This document shows positions 17,335 through 25,982 of a stretch of DNA of 64,000 nt, piece after piece. The notes under the pieces are model-generated. The model ran no database searches. It saw nothing but the letters and a program-made list of their open reading frames with translations, and was not told where the DNA came from. The translations under genes were made by a program, and so were the position numbers. This stretch comes from Rhodocyclaceae bacterium (GTDB taxonomy: Bacteria > Pseudomonadota > Gammaproteobacteria > Burkholderiales > Rhodocyclaceae), in assembly GCA_016702335.1 (NCBI GenBank), contig JADJEF010000020.1, positions 992,001 through 1,056,000 of the forward strand, written 5' to 3'. Positions within the stretch are counted from its first letter, which is position 1, and the number at the start of each line of letters is the position of its first letter.

Positions 17335-17727
17335 ATGAACCTGCGCTCGATAGTTTTCATTCTGACACTGCTCGCCTTGCTGCCCGGCACGGCGGTTGCC
17401 GCCGCGGCAGTGACCTGCCACTACACCTACGGCGGCGAAACCCGCTCGGTCAGCGCCCACGCCACCGACACGCCCTACACGGTGGTGCCGATCAAGATAG
17501 GCTCCTACTTCCTGCTGCGCGTGGTACTTGAGGCAGGCAGCGCGGCCAAGATCTACACCTACGCCGACCACGACGACGGCCCGGTCGCCATTCACATCAG
17601 TGAGCACCCCTTTCCGCTCGCACGACGGCGACAAGCGCCCGGCTTTACCGGTTTTCAAACCGTCTATGAGCCCATGCGCGACGGCGAGTTGCAGTACTGG
17701 TGCGCTGCCGGAGCAGCCACGAAATGA
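17335..17727 (+). CDS. Small secreted hypothetical protein
   Basis: The ATG at 17335 gives a 130-residue product with a clear signal peptide (MNLRSIVFILTLLALLPGTA, cleavage after VAA). The mature protein begins AAAVTCHYTYGGETR and ends with GELQYWCAAGA, so two cysteines could form one disulfide. It is rich in beta-forming residues (YTVVPIKIGSYFLLRVVLEA). I recognise no family. Its TGA overlaps the start of the CapA-like gene as ATGA, which implies coupled expression and a shared envelope role. Confidence 0.6.
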   Translation: MNLRSIVFILTLLALLPGTAVAAAAVTCHYTYGGETRSVSAHATDTPYTVVPIKIGSYFLLRVVLEAGSAAKIYTYADHDDGPVAIHISEHPFPLARRRQAPGFTGFQTVYEPMRDGELQYWCAAGAATK

Positions 17728-18692
17728 TGCGCAACTGGCTTGTGAGCCTGTGGCTGGTCGCCGGCTTGGCAATCGCCCAACCGACGGTTCGCCTGGCCTT
17801 CGTGGGCGACATCATGCTCGACGACGGCCCCGGCAAGACCATTGCCGCTGGAGGCGACCCGCTCGCCCATTTCGATGCATGGCTCCGTGCGGCGGATTTC
17901 GCCATAGGCAACCTGGAGTGCCCGGTGGCGGCCAGTGGCAGGGCGCTGGAAAGCAAGATCGTCACCTTTCGCGCCCGCCCCGAGGCCATGCGGGTGTTGC
18001 GCGGCCGCTTTGCTGCGCTCTCGCTGGCCAACAACCACGCGGGAGATTACGGCCCCGAGGCCTTTCTCGAAACGCTCGGCCATGTGCAGACCGCGGGCAT
18101 TCATCCGTTTGGCGGCGGCCGCAACCTGAGCGAAGCCCATGCCCCGCTCTGGCTTGAGAAGCACGGCCTGCGCATCGCCCTGCTCGCCTACAACGAGTAC
18201 AAACCACGACGCTTCGAAGCCAGCCCGACCTCGCCCGGTGTGGCCTGGAGCGAAGACAGCCATGTCCGCCGCGACATTCGTGCGGCAAAGGCCGCCGGCG
18301 CACACGTGGTCATACCGTTCATGCACTGGGGCTGGGAAAACGAGCGCGCACCGACCGAGCGCCAACGTCAGCTCGCCGCACTGATGATTGCCGCCGGGGC
18401 TGACGCCGTGGTGGGCGCTCACCCGCATGTCACCCAGGGCGCTGAACTCATTGCCGGCAAGCCCGTGATCTGGAGTCTGGGCAACTTTGTATTTGACGGC
18501 TTTGGCCCGGGGCCTGGGCGCGAGGGCTGGGGGCTGGAAATGAGCGTTGATCGCCACGGCGTCAGCGCCTGGCGGGTGATTCACGCAGCTATTGATGAGG
18601 CCGGCACGCCAACCCCGGCCCACAGCCCTGCGCCCTGCGGGCAACGCGGTGATTCGCGCCCGCGCACTTGCACGACACAGTCTGCGCTCTGA
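17724..18692 (+). CDS. CapA family metallophosphatase-like protein
   Basis: The 322-residue protein has a short hydrophobic N-terminus (LVSLWLVAGLAIAQ), then the calcineurin-like CapA/PGA_cap fold: FVGDIMLDDGPG for the first metal site, AIGNLECPV for the second, LANNHAGDYG, VVIPFMHWGWEN and VVGAHPHVTQGAE. These are the standard CapA motifs. CapA itself anchors poly-gamma-glutamate capsule, but most family members are uncharacterised and no capBCE genes are visible here. It starts inside the stop of the small secreted protein. The last 40 residues are low-complexity and may be a spurious extension. Confidence 0.85.
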   Translation: MMRNWLVSLWLVAGLAIAQPTVRLAFVGDIMLDDGPGKTIAAGGDPLAHFDAWLRAADFAIGNLECPVAASGRALESKIVTFRARPEAMRVLRGRFAALSLANNHAGDYGPEAFLETLGHVQTAGIHPFGGGRNLSEAHAPLWLEKHGLRIALLAYNEYKPRRFEASPTSPGVAWSEDSHVRRDIRAAKAAGAHVVIPFMHWGWENERAPTERQRQLAALMIAAGADAVVGAHPHVTQGAELIAGKPVIWSLGNFVFDGFGPGPGREGWGLEMSVDRHGVSAWRVIHAAIDEAGTPTPAHSPAPCGQRGDSRPRTCTTQSAL

Positions 18693-18773
18693 GCAGGCGG
18701 CCACAGTGCCGCACCGGCACAGCGGTGCGTTTGTTGCGAAAATACGCGCCGCGCCATCGGCGCACTGCCACCG

Positions 18774-19628
18774 ATGACTGCTGACCACAATCTCCCTCCC
18801 CAGGACGCCATTCCCCTGGCCTCGGACCTGCCGACGCCGGCGGACCCGTATTTCACCGTGCGCGTACATCGCGCCACGCTGACGACACTAATCATCTCGT
18901 TGGTCGTGCACCTGCTGGTACTGTTTGCGGTCCCCAAACCGGAAACCACCTCAGGCGAAGACGCCGGCTCGCCACTGGGCAGCGCCGCCACACCGATGCA
19001 GGTGCGCATCGCCGGGCAGGCCACGGCACCGACCAGCGAGATTATCCCTGCCCCCGCCGAGACGCCTCGCCCGGCGACCAAACGCAGCAAGTCACGCCGA
19101 GATCGGGCACCTATTCTCACTGCGCCCACGCCGCGCACGCCCGCCACACCCCCGGTACCGACGCCGGTAGCGACCGACGCCACCGATCTGGAATCGTTCG
19201 TCAAGGCGGCGCAGGCACGCCGGCGCGCCGCTCAAGGCCTGCCGGCGCTCGAGACGGCCGAAGCGTCCTCGGAAGAGGCTCAGCGTATGGCGCAAGTAAT
19301 GCGCAATCTGCGCTCCGGCACCAACGGCCTGTTTCAGCTCATGAGCATGGATTCGCGCAGTGCATCGTTCAGCTTCCGTGGTTGGACAACCGACATTAAC
19401 AGTGCCCGACGCGAATACATCAATATCGATATCGGCAGCAACCCCTCGATTGAACTAGCGGTGGTGCGCAAGATGATCGAGATCATTCGTCGCCACTACA
19501 ACGGCGATTTCAACTGGGAATCGCAGCGCCTGGACCGCGTCATAACGCTCTCCGCCAGAACCGCAGATACGGAAGGCCTCGAAGAGTTCCTGGTGAAGGA
19601 GTTTTTCAGCAACCAGACCGGGCGCTGA
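18774..19628 (+). CDS. TonB-like N-terminal anchored, proline-rich membrane protein
   Basis: A 284-residue protein with one membrane helix near residues 35-58 (LTTLIISLVVHLLVLFAV), a long Pro/Thr/Ala-rich spacer (about 75-145) and a folded C-terminal part from about residue 160 containing SFRGWTTDINSARREY and IEIIRRHYNGDFNW. The helix followed by a proline-rich spacer is reminiscent of TonB or TolA, but no TonB C-terminal motif is seen. It probably spans the periplasm from the inner membrane. No partner genes such as exbBD are adjacent. Function unknown. Confidence 0.7.
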   Translation: MTADHNLPPQDAIPLASDLPTPADPYFTVRVHRATLTTLIISLVVHLLVLFAVPKPETTSGEDAGSPLGSAATPMQVRIAGQATAPTSEIIPAPAETPRPATKRSKSRRDRAPILTAPTPRTPATPPVPTPVATDATDLESFVKAAQARRRAAQGLPALETAEASSEEAQRMAQVMRNLRSGTNGLFQLMSMDSRSASFSFRGWTTDINSARREYINIDIGSNPSIELAVVRKMIEIIRRHYNGDFNWESQRLDRVITLSARTADTEGLEEFLVKEFFSNQTGR

Positions 19629-19711
19629 GCAAGGCACCCGGTCGCGCCGCTTGATGCCGTCAGGCCCTGACTGGGCGGCCTTCGCAACCCTTAGTCAAAT
19701 CAACGACGTTA

Positions 19712-19909
19712 CTATTGGTATTGGGTGAATACCGTCTTGGCATCCTTGTGTGCACGATCCAGCGTGCACATCGACGGATGATCGTCGTGATCCGAGAAAA
19801 AATCATCGGCCTGCGCGCGCATCACCATCGCGATCGCCGCCTGGTCGGCGAGATCGTACTTTTCGGTAATGAGGGTGGTCACTTCGTCCAGATATTCTTC
19901 GTAAGTCAT
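19712..19909 (-). CDS. Small acidic hypothetical protein
   Basis: A 65-residue product, MTYEEYLDEVTTLITEKYD at its start, rich in Asp/Glu and probably helical. It has a single cysteine (MCTLDRAHKD). An AGTGAG site lies a few bases before the ATG. It follows the VF530 gene by four bases on the same strand, so the two are likely coexpressed. No known motif. Confidence 0.6.
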   Translation of the reverse strand: MTYEEYLDEVTTLITEKYDLADQAAIAMVMRAQADDFFSDHDDHPSMCTLDRAHKDAKTVFTQYQ

Positions 19910-19913
19910 AGGC

Positions 19914-20150
19914 TCACTTTTCTCGGGTAGTTCGCCGATGCATGGCGATATAGAGTGCCTCGACCCGCTCGCGCGCCCAGGGCGTGCGACGCAAGAACTT
20001 CAGGCTGGAAGTAATGCTGGGGTCGTGCGTGAAGCAGCGGATATCGATTTGCTGCCCCAGGCCCTGCCAGCCGTAATGCGCGACCAGCTCAGCCAGCAGA
20101 GTCGCCAGCGTAACGCCGTGCAGCGGGTTGTTGGCTTGCGGTGTATTCAT
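19914..20150 (-). CDS. VF530 family protein (DUF2132)
   Basis: A 78-residue protein matching the VF530/DUF2132 family along its length: NPLHGVTLATLLAELVAHYGW, IRCFTHDPSITSSLKFLRRT and PWARERVEALY. The Vibrio member was reported as a small DNA-binding-like structure; the cellular role is unknown. It is the first gene of a two-gene reverse-strand unit. Confidence 0.85.
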   Translation of the reverse strand: MNTPQANNPLHGVTLATLLAELVAHYGWQGLGQQIDIRCFTHDPSITSSLKFLRRTPWARERVEALYIAMHRRTTREK

Positions 20151-20201
20151 CGTGGCGCGATCTTACTACCTGCACCAAGCGCGGGCTTGCGCGCGACGAA
20201 T

Positions 20202-20229
20202 CGCCGTATCACCAGCGCCGACTTGCGGA
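20202..20229 (+). repeat. Dispersed element, intergenic
   Basis: A full consensus copy, with ATCA as variable bases and GCGGA at the 3' end. It is identical over 28 bases to the copy at 29046. Confidence 0.9.
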
Positions 20230-20311
20230 AAACTCAGGCGAACTCGGATCTGTCTGCTGCTTTGCTTTGCCCTTAACGCGCAAGCGAGCGCAAGTTGCAG
20301 AAGCCGATCTG

Positions 20312-20400
20312 CAGGAGCCGACCATTGTTGAAAACCTGACGGTGTTCGACAATCTCGAGCTGACACTCAAGGCCGACAAGCACGCCCGTACCAGCCTGTT
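20312..20400 (+). pseudogene. Relic of a UrtD/LivG-type ABC ATPase
   Basis: The forward frame reads QEPTIVENLTVFDNLELTL and then KADKHARTSL. This resembles the FQKPTVFENLTVFENLELAL region, just after the Q-loop, of UrtD, the ATPase of urea ABC importers. Nothing before or after continues the protein, and the frame soon stops. It is a short fossil, not a gene. Confidence 0.45.
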
Positions 20401-20488
20401 AAATGGTCTTAGCGATGCCCGCCCCCAACGACCACCCTGGCGCAGTAATATCGCTTCCAGGTGGCCATGACTTGATGAGGAAAAAGGT

Positions 20489-21301
20489 ATGAGCGCAGCG
20501 ATTTTCTTGACAACTTTTTTTGATCTTTGCCGTGATACCGTCCGCGCCCTGGCAAACGCGCCTCGACGGCACGGGATTGCGCTGGCACTCACCCTCGGGG
20601 GGCCAGCTCTGGTGCTGGCGGCCGATGCCGGCTCATCGCCCGTTATCGTGCATTACGTGCAACGGCCTCCCTACATGACACCGTCAAATGACGGGCTTGC
20701 CGGCCTGACTGGCGCACCCACCGTCATGGCGTTCAAACGCGCCAACGTGCCTTTCGTACTCGCTGAAACCCCGTTCGCGCGCCAGATGCACATGCTGGAA
20801 AGCAATTCCGGGCAGGACTGCATGATTGGCATGTTCAAGAAACCGGAACGCGAACTATTCGCCAAATTCACCCAGCCGGTCTATCAGGACCGGGCACAGG
20901 TGATTCTGACCGCCTCTGCCAACGCCCACCGGTTCGCCAAGTACAGTTCGGTGACGGACGTGTTCAATGACAAAAGCATGCGGTTGCTGGTGAAGCTGCG
21001 CTATTCCTATGGCGTCGCCCTGGATGCGCTGATCGAGCGCTACCAGCCGACCATCAACAAAACCGCAGACGAAAACCTGCTCATGCTCAAAGCCATCAAA
21101 CTCCAGATGGATGACTACATGTTTATCGCACCCGAAGAGGCGGCGGTAGCCATCGCCGCCGCCGGATTCAGCGAAAGCGACTTCGCGCAGATCAAATTCA
21201 AGAATATGCCCGACGGCGAACACCGCCGCATCATGTGCAGCAAGAACGTACCCGACGAAGTGATCGCGAAACTGAACGCGGCCATCAAGGTCGGCAAATA
21301 G
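20489..21301 (+). CDS. Periplasmic solute-binding-like protein (orphan 3)
   Basis: 270 residues with a long N-region and a hydrophobic stretch ending VLAADA near residue 46, consistent with a signal peptide. The mature part has HYVQRPPYMTP, a first-lobe pattern TPFARQMHMLESNSGQDC in the position of the usual PWxRxxxxxxxG, then KPERELFAKFTQPVYQD and an EEAAVAIAAAGF segment in the second lobe. It is a divergent relative of the other SBP_bac_3 proteins in this window. Two cysteines (QDCMIG and IMCSKN) may pair. A weak AAAAAGG lies before the ATG. No transporter gene is adjacent; the urtD-like relic just upstream is suggestive but not proof of a lost importer. Confidence 0.68.
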   Translation: MSAAIFLTTFFDLCRDTVRALANAPRRHGIALALTLGGPALVLAADAGSSPVIVHYVQRPPYMTPSNDGLAGLTGAPTVMAFKRANVPFVLAETPFARQMHMLESNSGQDCMIGMFKKPERELFAKFTQPVYQDRAQVILTASANAHRFAKYSSVTDVFNDKSMRLLVKLRYSYGVALDALIERYQPTINKTADENLLMLKAIKLQMDDYMFIAPEEAAVAIAAAGFSESDFAQIKFKNMPDGEHRRIMCSKNVPDEVIAKLNAAIKVGK

Positions 21302-21641
21302 CGCGCACCCCGCGCGGGGCAACTGCCGAATTTTCTATTGAGGAAGGGCAACTGGTCTACTCGATGTGACGACTGACGATCGTCACATCGACTGATCGCG
21401 CTAGGCAGCGAGCCAATCCGGGCGTTCGTTAGTTCGAAGTGCCAGTGAAAGTTTTCTGATTGCTGCTGCCGTTCGTTGTTGGTGCCAAATGCGAACTGCT
21501 CGGCCCTTGCAGACCGTCGATCTTCGCTATCTAGGGCCCGATCTTCACGTCCGGTTCCCAAAAGCCGAATAGTCAAAATCGACGCACTGCCCCCCGTGGC
21601 GTTCGCTACCTCACTGGCCGGAGCCGCCAGTAAGCCGACGC
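21302..21641. other. Gene-free stretch
   Basis: 340 bases between a binding-protein gene and a toxin gene. It contains one 11-bp inverted repeat (21362-21390) and no convincing coding frame. Its lower GC and broken frames look like relic sequence. Confidence 0.5.
21362..21390. repeat. Inverted repeat, 11-bp arms
   Basis: CGATGTGACGA at 21362-21372 and its complement at 21380-21390 around a 7-base loop. It lies 60 bases after the binding-protein gene. No T-run follows. Confidence 0.55.
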
Positions 21642-21950
21642 TCAGTGGTAATCATCTTCTCGCTGATGACGCACCGCCAAGATCGTCACGGAGTGATCGT
21701 TGTCAATTTCGCACAAGGCCACATAGCCTGATGCGCCGAATGGAATCACCAATTCACGCAGAAAAGGATTCGCCGCATCAACTTTTCGAAAACTGAAGGG
21801 CGAATTTTCCAGACTGCGAATGGCCTGCTTGATCGCTTCCAGAGAGTGCTCTGCGACGGCCCCGTCGGTATCGTTACGGTCCAAGGGAAATTCATAAAGC
21901 CGAACCAGGTCCTCTTGTGCCTCTTCTGTAAATCGTACGTTAAACGTCAT
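21642..21950 (-). CDS. RelE/ParE-type toxin
   Basis: A 102-residue toxin of the RelE/ParE superfamily. It starts TFNVRFTEEAQEDLVRLYEF, has the helical SLEAIKQAIRSLENSPF segment and ends with GYVALCEIDNDHSVTILAVRHQREDDYH; the terminal RHQREDDYH matches the ParE-like C-terminus. The ATG (21948-21950) overlaps the antitoxin stop by one base. ParE relatives poison gyrase and RelE relatives cleave ribosome-bound mRNA; sequence alone favours ParE slightly. It is the second gene of the operon. Confidence 0.85.
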   Translation of the reverse strand: MTFNVRFTEEAQEDLVRLYEFPLDRNDTDGAVAEHSLEAIKQAIRSLENSPFSFRKVDAANPFLRELVIPFGASGYVALCEIDNDHSVTILAVRHQREDDYH

Positions 21951-22222
21951 CAACGCTTCTTCGTCGCTTTGGCTGGCTTGAGCATGGCGCCGAGCCGGCC
22001 AATGACCGTATCGGAATCAACGTACCGTCCAGACGCTTTCGCGTTATCACGTGACAGCAACCCGCGTTGGATGAATTCTGTATGCAGACGTCTGCGATCA
22101 ATGCCTTCACGCAGCGATTGCTCGACGAAATTTGACAGCGATTCACCTTCGTTGAGTAGTTCCTCTGCAGCACGCCGTAACTCAGGCTCAACGCGTAGGG
22201 ATGGGATTGTGGCGGTTTTCAT
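21950..22222 (-). CDS. Antitoxin of the RelE/ParE pair
   Basis: 90 residues from an ATG at 22222 that follows AAGGAG. The N-terminus MKTATIPSLRVEPELRRAAEELL fits a ribbon-helix-helix (CopG/ParD-like) DNA-binding antitoxin; the middle (SLSNFVEQSLREGIDRRR) is the RHH helix and the basic tail KPAKATKKR would wrap the toxin. A start further up (22303) runs through the operator palindrome and is unlikely. It should repress its own promoter by binding the palindrome at 22238-22278. Confidence 0.82.
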   Translation of the reverse strand: MKTATIPSLRVEPELRRAAEELLNEGESLSNFVEQSLREGIDRRRLHTEFIQRGLLSRDNAKASGRYVDSDTVIGRLGAMLKPAKATKKR

Positions 22223-22573
22223 GGAGACTCCTTGTATCGCAATTGCGATGCAATGTCTCGCATTGCATCGCAATTGCGCAAGCAGGGTGTCGCGAGTTTT
22301 CAATCTGTCCGGTTTTCATCGTGCCCCGAAGAAAGTGTGTGATGAAACGGATGCAGTTGCTACAGGAGATGGACCTGGGCGGCGTGCTTGCTGGCGGCCG
22401 TGCGGTCGGTGCCGGCGCATCGGGTCCAAGCCGTCCGCCTTAACCCTCAAGCGGGCGGCATGGTTCCAACACTTTTGCCTTGACGCGCCATCTCATTCGC
22501 TGTAACTGCTTGACACGTATGGAAAAACGGTATGGAGTAGCCGACATAGAAGAATAGAAGAGGGGAGTTTGGC
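22223..22573. other. Gene-poor stretch between the toxin-antitoxin operon and the M48-like gene
   Basis: It contains the palindrome described separately. A forward frame of 33 codons (22342-22443) starts MKRMQLLQEMDLGG and is not convincing. Before the downstream gene, TTGACA at 22510-22515 and TATGGA at 22531-22536 are spaced by only 15 bases, a weak promoter candidate. A GGGGAG ribosome site precedes the ATG at 22574. Confidence 0.4.
22238..22278. promoter_or_regulatory. Perfect 18-bp palindrome, likely antitoxin operator
   Basis: CGCAATTGCGATGCAATG at 22238-22255 and its exact complement at 22261-22278, separated by TCTCG. Each arm itself contains the palindrome GCAATTGC. It begins 16 bases upstream of the antitoxin ATG, exactly where a ribbon-helix-helix antitoxin would bind to autoregulate. 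Confidence 0.7.
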
Positions 22574-23551
22574 ATGCCTAGTCGCGTTTTGATTCTGGCA
22601 ACGCTGTGCGTGTTTCTTGCCGGATGCGGGTCCAAAGGGCTGCGTGAGTCGCCTGGCGGGAGCTACTTGTCGTCTGTCAGCACGCTCCATTCCGAGATCG
22701 ATACCCGCTTGAGTTTGGCCCTGTCTGCAGAAGCGGTCGTGTGCCATGGCTTGTCATGCGACCCGTCCGGTGATTTTGACGCGCGCGTCGCGCGCATCGG
22801 CGAGCGACTCTCGGCGGCAGCCTTTATGCGCTACCCTGACCTGAGCAGACGTTTCGAGAAATTCGAATTTGTCGTGGCCAACAAGGAGGCATGCGGCACG
22901 TTATCGACGGCTGGCGGGAAAATCGTACTCCTGCGCGGCGTTGATCAGATGGCGCTTAGCGACGCTGCGCTGGCCTTGATACTCGGCCGCGAGATGGCCC
23001 ATGTGATTGCCGGACACCACGAGGACAATACGCTGACCAGCATTGCCATCGCTGTCGCGGCACAAGTATTAATGCCGGCGCTCAACGTCATTCGTGGTGC
23101 CGCGTCGGTTGCCGCCAGCGGTTCGTTGATAAGTTCGGTACTGTCCTTCGCCGGAACAAAAGCAATTCATGCGGAATTGCGGCCGGGCCAGCTGCAGGAG
23201 GCAGAACAGATTGCATTTGACCTCGCTGGCACGGCCGGGTTTGGCGTTGGTCCGGCAATCACAGACCTGAATGCCCGCCTGGTAGAACTTGCCAGCGACG
23301 AGAAATGGTTGCAGGAACTGCGCGGCTCGGCTTCCCGGTTTGCCGCGCTGGAAGCCGCACCGGTTATCGCCGCAACCGGCGCTGCCACCGGTGCGAATGG
23401 CGGAGCCGTCGAGGTCGCTTCCTTGGCAACCCGACAGCTGAGTTCTTTCGAGCCACCCGCCTTGCTATTGGATAGTGATATCACCCGTTTCAACCTGCTT
23501 CTGGAAAATCAGCCGACAGCGGCCGGGTCTGCCAACGGCCCGAGCCCTTAG
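22574..23551 (+). CDS. M48-like lipoprotein with a degenerate zinc motif
   Basis: A 325-residue predicted lipoprotein: the signal MPSRVLILATLCVFLAGC ends in a lipobox with Cys at residue 18. The body resembles M48-type peptidases (BepA/LoiP group): VANKEACGTLSTAGGKIVL, LRGVDQMALSDAALALILG, then REMAHVIAGHH where active enzymes have HExxH. Here the first histidine is an arginine (CGC instead of CAC), so canonical zinc binding should be lost. A glycine/alanine-rich helical stretch follows, then ELRPGQLQEAEQIAFDLA, matching the downstream ExxAD-like third-ligand region. It may be a noncatalytic periplasmic scaffold. The gene stands alone. Confidence 0.68.
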   Translation: MPSRVLILATLCVFLAGCGSKGLRESPGGSYLSSVSTLHSEIDTRLSLALSAEAVVCHGLSCDPSGDFDARVARIGERLSAAAFMRYPDLSRRFEKFEFVVANKEACGTLSTAGGKIVLLRGVDQMALSDAALALILGREMAHVIAGHHEDNTLTSIAIAVAAQVLMPALNVIRGAASVAASGSLISSVLSFAGTKAIHAELRPGQLQEAEQIAFDLAGTAGFGVGPAITDLNARLVELASDEKWLQELRGSASRFAALEAAPVIAATGAATGANGGAVEVASLATRQLSSFEPPALLLDSDITRFNLLLENQPTAAGSANGPSP

Positions 23552-23744
23552 CGCGCTTTGCGCCTCCCGGCGCGCTGACCATGGCCGTATCTCTATCCAT
23601 CCGCACTGGGCGGTAGCGTCGGGACCGCCAGCGTCAGCGCTAGTCATACATGGCGCATGCAACCTAACAAGCCCACCCCACGGTACCATGTTCCACAGCT
23701 AGTCCCTTGAACCAGCGGCTGCTTCCGCCCCCGACCGACCTTAC

Positions 23745-25904
23745 ATGAGTCTCCTCGCCATTTTCCGCAGCGTGACGCTTCTTGCTCTGGGGATCGTCTA
23801 CTTCCCTGCCTGCGTTGCCCACGCCGCCGACAAGGTGCTCGACGCGAACCAGTTTGATGGCGTGGTGCCTGTTTCATTGACCGAATACTTCAGTGTTCTC
23901 GAAGACCCGGAACAGGTGCTGACTTTGGATGAGGTGCTCACCCCACAGGTGGCCGCCAGGTTCAAAGGCAACCAGCCCGCTGCCGTGGCCTTGAGCTTCA
24001 ATTTCACAAGATCAGCTTTTTGGTTGCGCCTGACGCTGCGCAATTCGGGTGACGAACCACTCGAGCGAATGCTTGAAATCGGCCACGCGGCAATCACCAG
24101 CGTCCAACTTCATCAGCCCGGTCAGGACGGCACCTGGCGGTCGGTGACCACCGGCAGCGGCATGCCGTTTGCCACGCGCGCCTACCCTCACCATTATTTT
24201 GTCTTTCCAGTCACGCTACCCGCCCATTCCGATCAGGTGATGTATCTGCGGGTTCAATCGACAGATGCCTTGCTGGTGCCGGCCAGGCTATGGGATTCGC
24301 AGGGCTTTCGTGACGACGAACGGCGCGACTACATTGGCCAGGCCTGGTATTACGGCATGGTGACTGCAATGGTGCTGTTCAATCTGTTGCTGTTTGTGGC
24401 GCTGCGGGATGGAATTTACCTACTGTACGTCGCCGTCGTTGTGTGCATGGCGCTCGGGTTGGCGGCACGATTAGGCATCGCCAACGAGTTCCTGTGGCCG
24501 CAGGCAGGTTGGTGGGCGGATATCGCCCACTTCATCGGGTACTCGATTTCCATCATAGGTTTGCTGTTTTTCATGCGCCGCATGCTGGATACGCCAAAGC
24601 AGCTGCCAAAATGCGACAAGGTCATCAAGGTTTTCATCGGAATGCTCGCGCTGACACTGATCGGCATTCTGACTTCCCTGCAGGCGGTTGCGGAGGCGAC
24701 CGCACTGCTCTATCTCGTCGCAACCGTCGTCATTCTCGGTATAGGTCTGACCGGAGCCTATCATCGACAGCGTACAGCGATCACTTTTGTCGCAGCCTAT
24801 TCTGCGCTGCTACTGGGCGGGCCGATCACGGTGCTGCGCTCACTGGGCATTCTCCCGACCAACCTGATCACCATCAATGCCATGCAGTTCGGCTCGGCCA
24901 TTGAAATGATCTTGCTGGCATTTGCCCTGGCCGACCGATTCAATGGACTTCGCCGCGAAAAAGATCTGGCTCAAAGCGAAATGCTGCGCGCCCAGACCAA
25001 GGCCTTTGAGGCAGAGCACCGCGAAGTGGAAGCCTTGCGCTCCAGCGAACGGCTCCTCGAAGGGCGCGTCAAGGAGCGCACCGCAGAGTTGTCAGCCACC
25101 ATCCTGCGCCTGAAGCAAACGCAGGAAGAGTTGGTGCAGGCGGAAAAGCTGGCTTCTCTGGGCGGACTGGTCGCAGGGGTAGCGCATGAACTCAACACGC
25201 CTCTGGGCACCATGCTGACGACGGCATCAACGCTGGAAGACTCGACCCGAGAGTTTCAAGGTGTCGTCGCCGAAGGCGGCTTGAGGCGATCGGCCCTGGA
25301 TCAGTTCTTGAGCCGCGCTGCGGGCATGAGCGCTTTGCTGGTGCGTTCCTGTCATCGTGCGGCGAATCTGATAGCCAGCTTCAAGCAAGTGGCGGTCGAT
25401 CAAACCTCGGAGAAGCAGCGTGCGTTCGACCTTCGTGCGCTGATCGACGACAACGTGGCGTCCTTGCGTCCCAACTTGAAGCTTGCACTTTGGACGATCG
25501 ATGTGACCGTTCCCGACGGGATCACCTGTGACAGCTTCCCCGGCCCCCTGGGCCAGGTCATCGTCAATCTCATCCAGAACGTATCCGTGCATGCGTTTGA
25601 GCCGGGCGCGCGCGGCGTGTTGCGCATTTCGGCATCGGTCAGCGACGGGATGGTAGAACTGCTTCTAGCCGACGATGGCAAGGGGATGACACCAGAAACG
25701 CTGGGGCGCATCTTCGAGCCGTTCTTCACCACCCGCCTCGGCCAAGGCGGCTCGGGTCTTGGCTTGGTTATCTGCCGGAACATCGTCACGGGAATACTGG
25801 GTGGAACGCTTCATGCGAGCTCAGCACCGGGGCAAGGCAGCCGCTTTGTCATCCGCTTCCCTGGCGTTGCCCGCGGTAACGACAGCAGGCCCGGTCAAGA
25901 ATGA
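23745..25904 (+). CDS. 7TMR-DISM sensor histidine kinase (orphan)
   Basis: 719 residues. A signal peptide (to about 28), an extracellular 7TMR-DISM ligand domain (about 45-190, with AFWLRLTLRNSGDEPLERML), seven membrane helices (about 205-395), a coiled coil (about 400-465), then a histidine-kinase core: H481 in VAGVAHELNTPLG, N-box LIQNVSVHAFEPG, G-boxes DDGKGM and GQGGSGLGLVI. There is no receiver domain and no adjacent response regulator. The convergent neighbour encodes a double binding-protein fusion, so a periplasmic ligand partner nearby is plausible but unproven. No clear ribosome site precedes the ATG; the start follows from the signal peptide. Confidence 0.88.
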   Translation: MSLLAIFRSVTLLALGIVYFPACVAHAADKVLDANQFDGVVPVSLTEYFSVLEDPEQVLTLDEVLTPQVAARFKGNQPAAVALSFNFTRSAFWLRLTLRNSGDEPLERMLEIGHAAITSVQLHQPGQDGTWRSVTTGSGMPFATRAYPHHYFVFPVTLPAHSDQVMYLRVQSTDALLVPARLWDSQGFRDDERRDYIGQAWYYGMVTAMVLFNLLLFVALRDGIYLLYVAVVVCMALGLAARLGIANEFLWPQAGWWADIAHFIGYSISIIGLLFFMRRMLDTPKQLPKCDKVIKVFIGMLALTLIGILTSLQAVAEATALLYLVATVVILGIGLTGAYHRQRTAITFVAAYSALLLGGPITVLRSLGILPTNLITINAMQFGSAIEMILLAFALADRFNGLRREKDLAQSEMLRAQTKAFEAEHREVEALRSSERLLEGRVKERTAELSATILRLKQTQEELVQAEKLASLGGLVAGVAHELNTPLGTMLTTASTLEDSTREFQGVVAEGGLRRSALDQFLSRAAGMSALLVRSCHRAANLIASFKQVAVDQTSEKQRAFDLRALIDDNVASLRPNLKLALWTIDVTVPDGITCDSFPGPLGQVIVNLIQNVSVHAFEPGARGVLRISASVSDGMVELLLADDGKGMTPETLGRIFEPFFTTRLGQGGSGLGLVICRNIVTGILGGTLHASSAPGQGSRFVIRFPGVARGNDSRPGQE

Positions 25905-25982
25905 GGGCACTGATGAAACCTGCGGAAAATGAGCGCCATGTACACCACGTTCTGATTTCTCGCTTTTTACCGTCGAACGGGA

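Larger units (their letters stand above)
20151..20488. other. Gene-free stretch with a repeat and an ABC-ATPase relic
   Basis: This gap between the VF530 gene and a binding-protein gene holds a dispersed-element copy at 20202-20229 and, at 20312-20400, a decayed piece resembling a transport ATPase. Otherwise no feature is seen. Confidence 0.5.

Noticed and set aside
22342..22443. 33-codon forward frame before the M48-like gene
   Set aside because: No ribosome site, low-complexity tail and no recognisable product.
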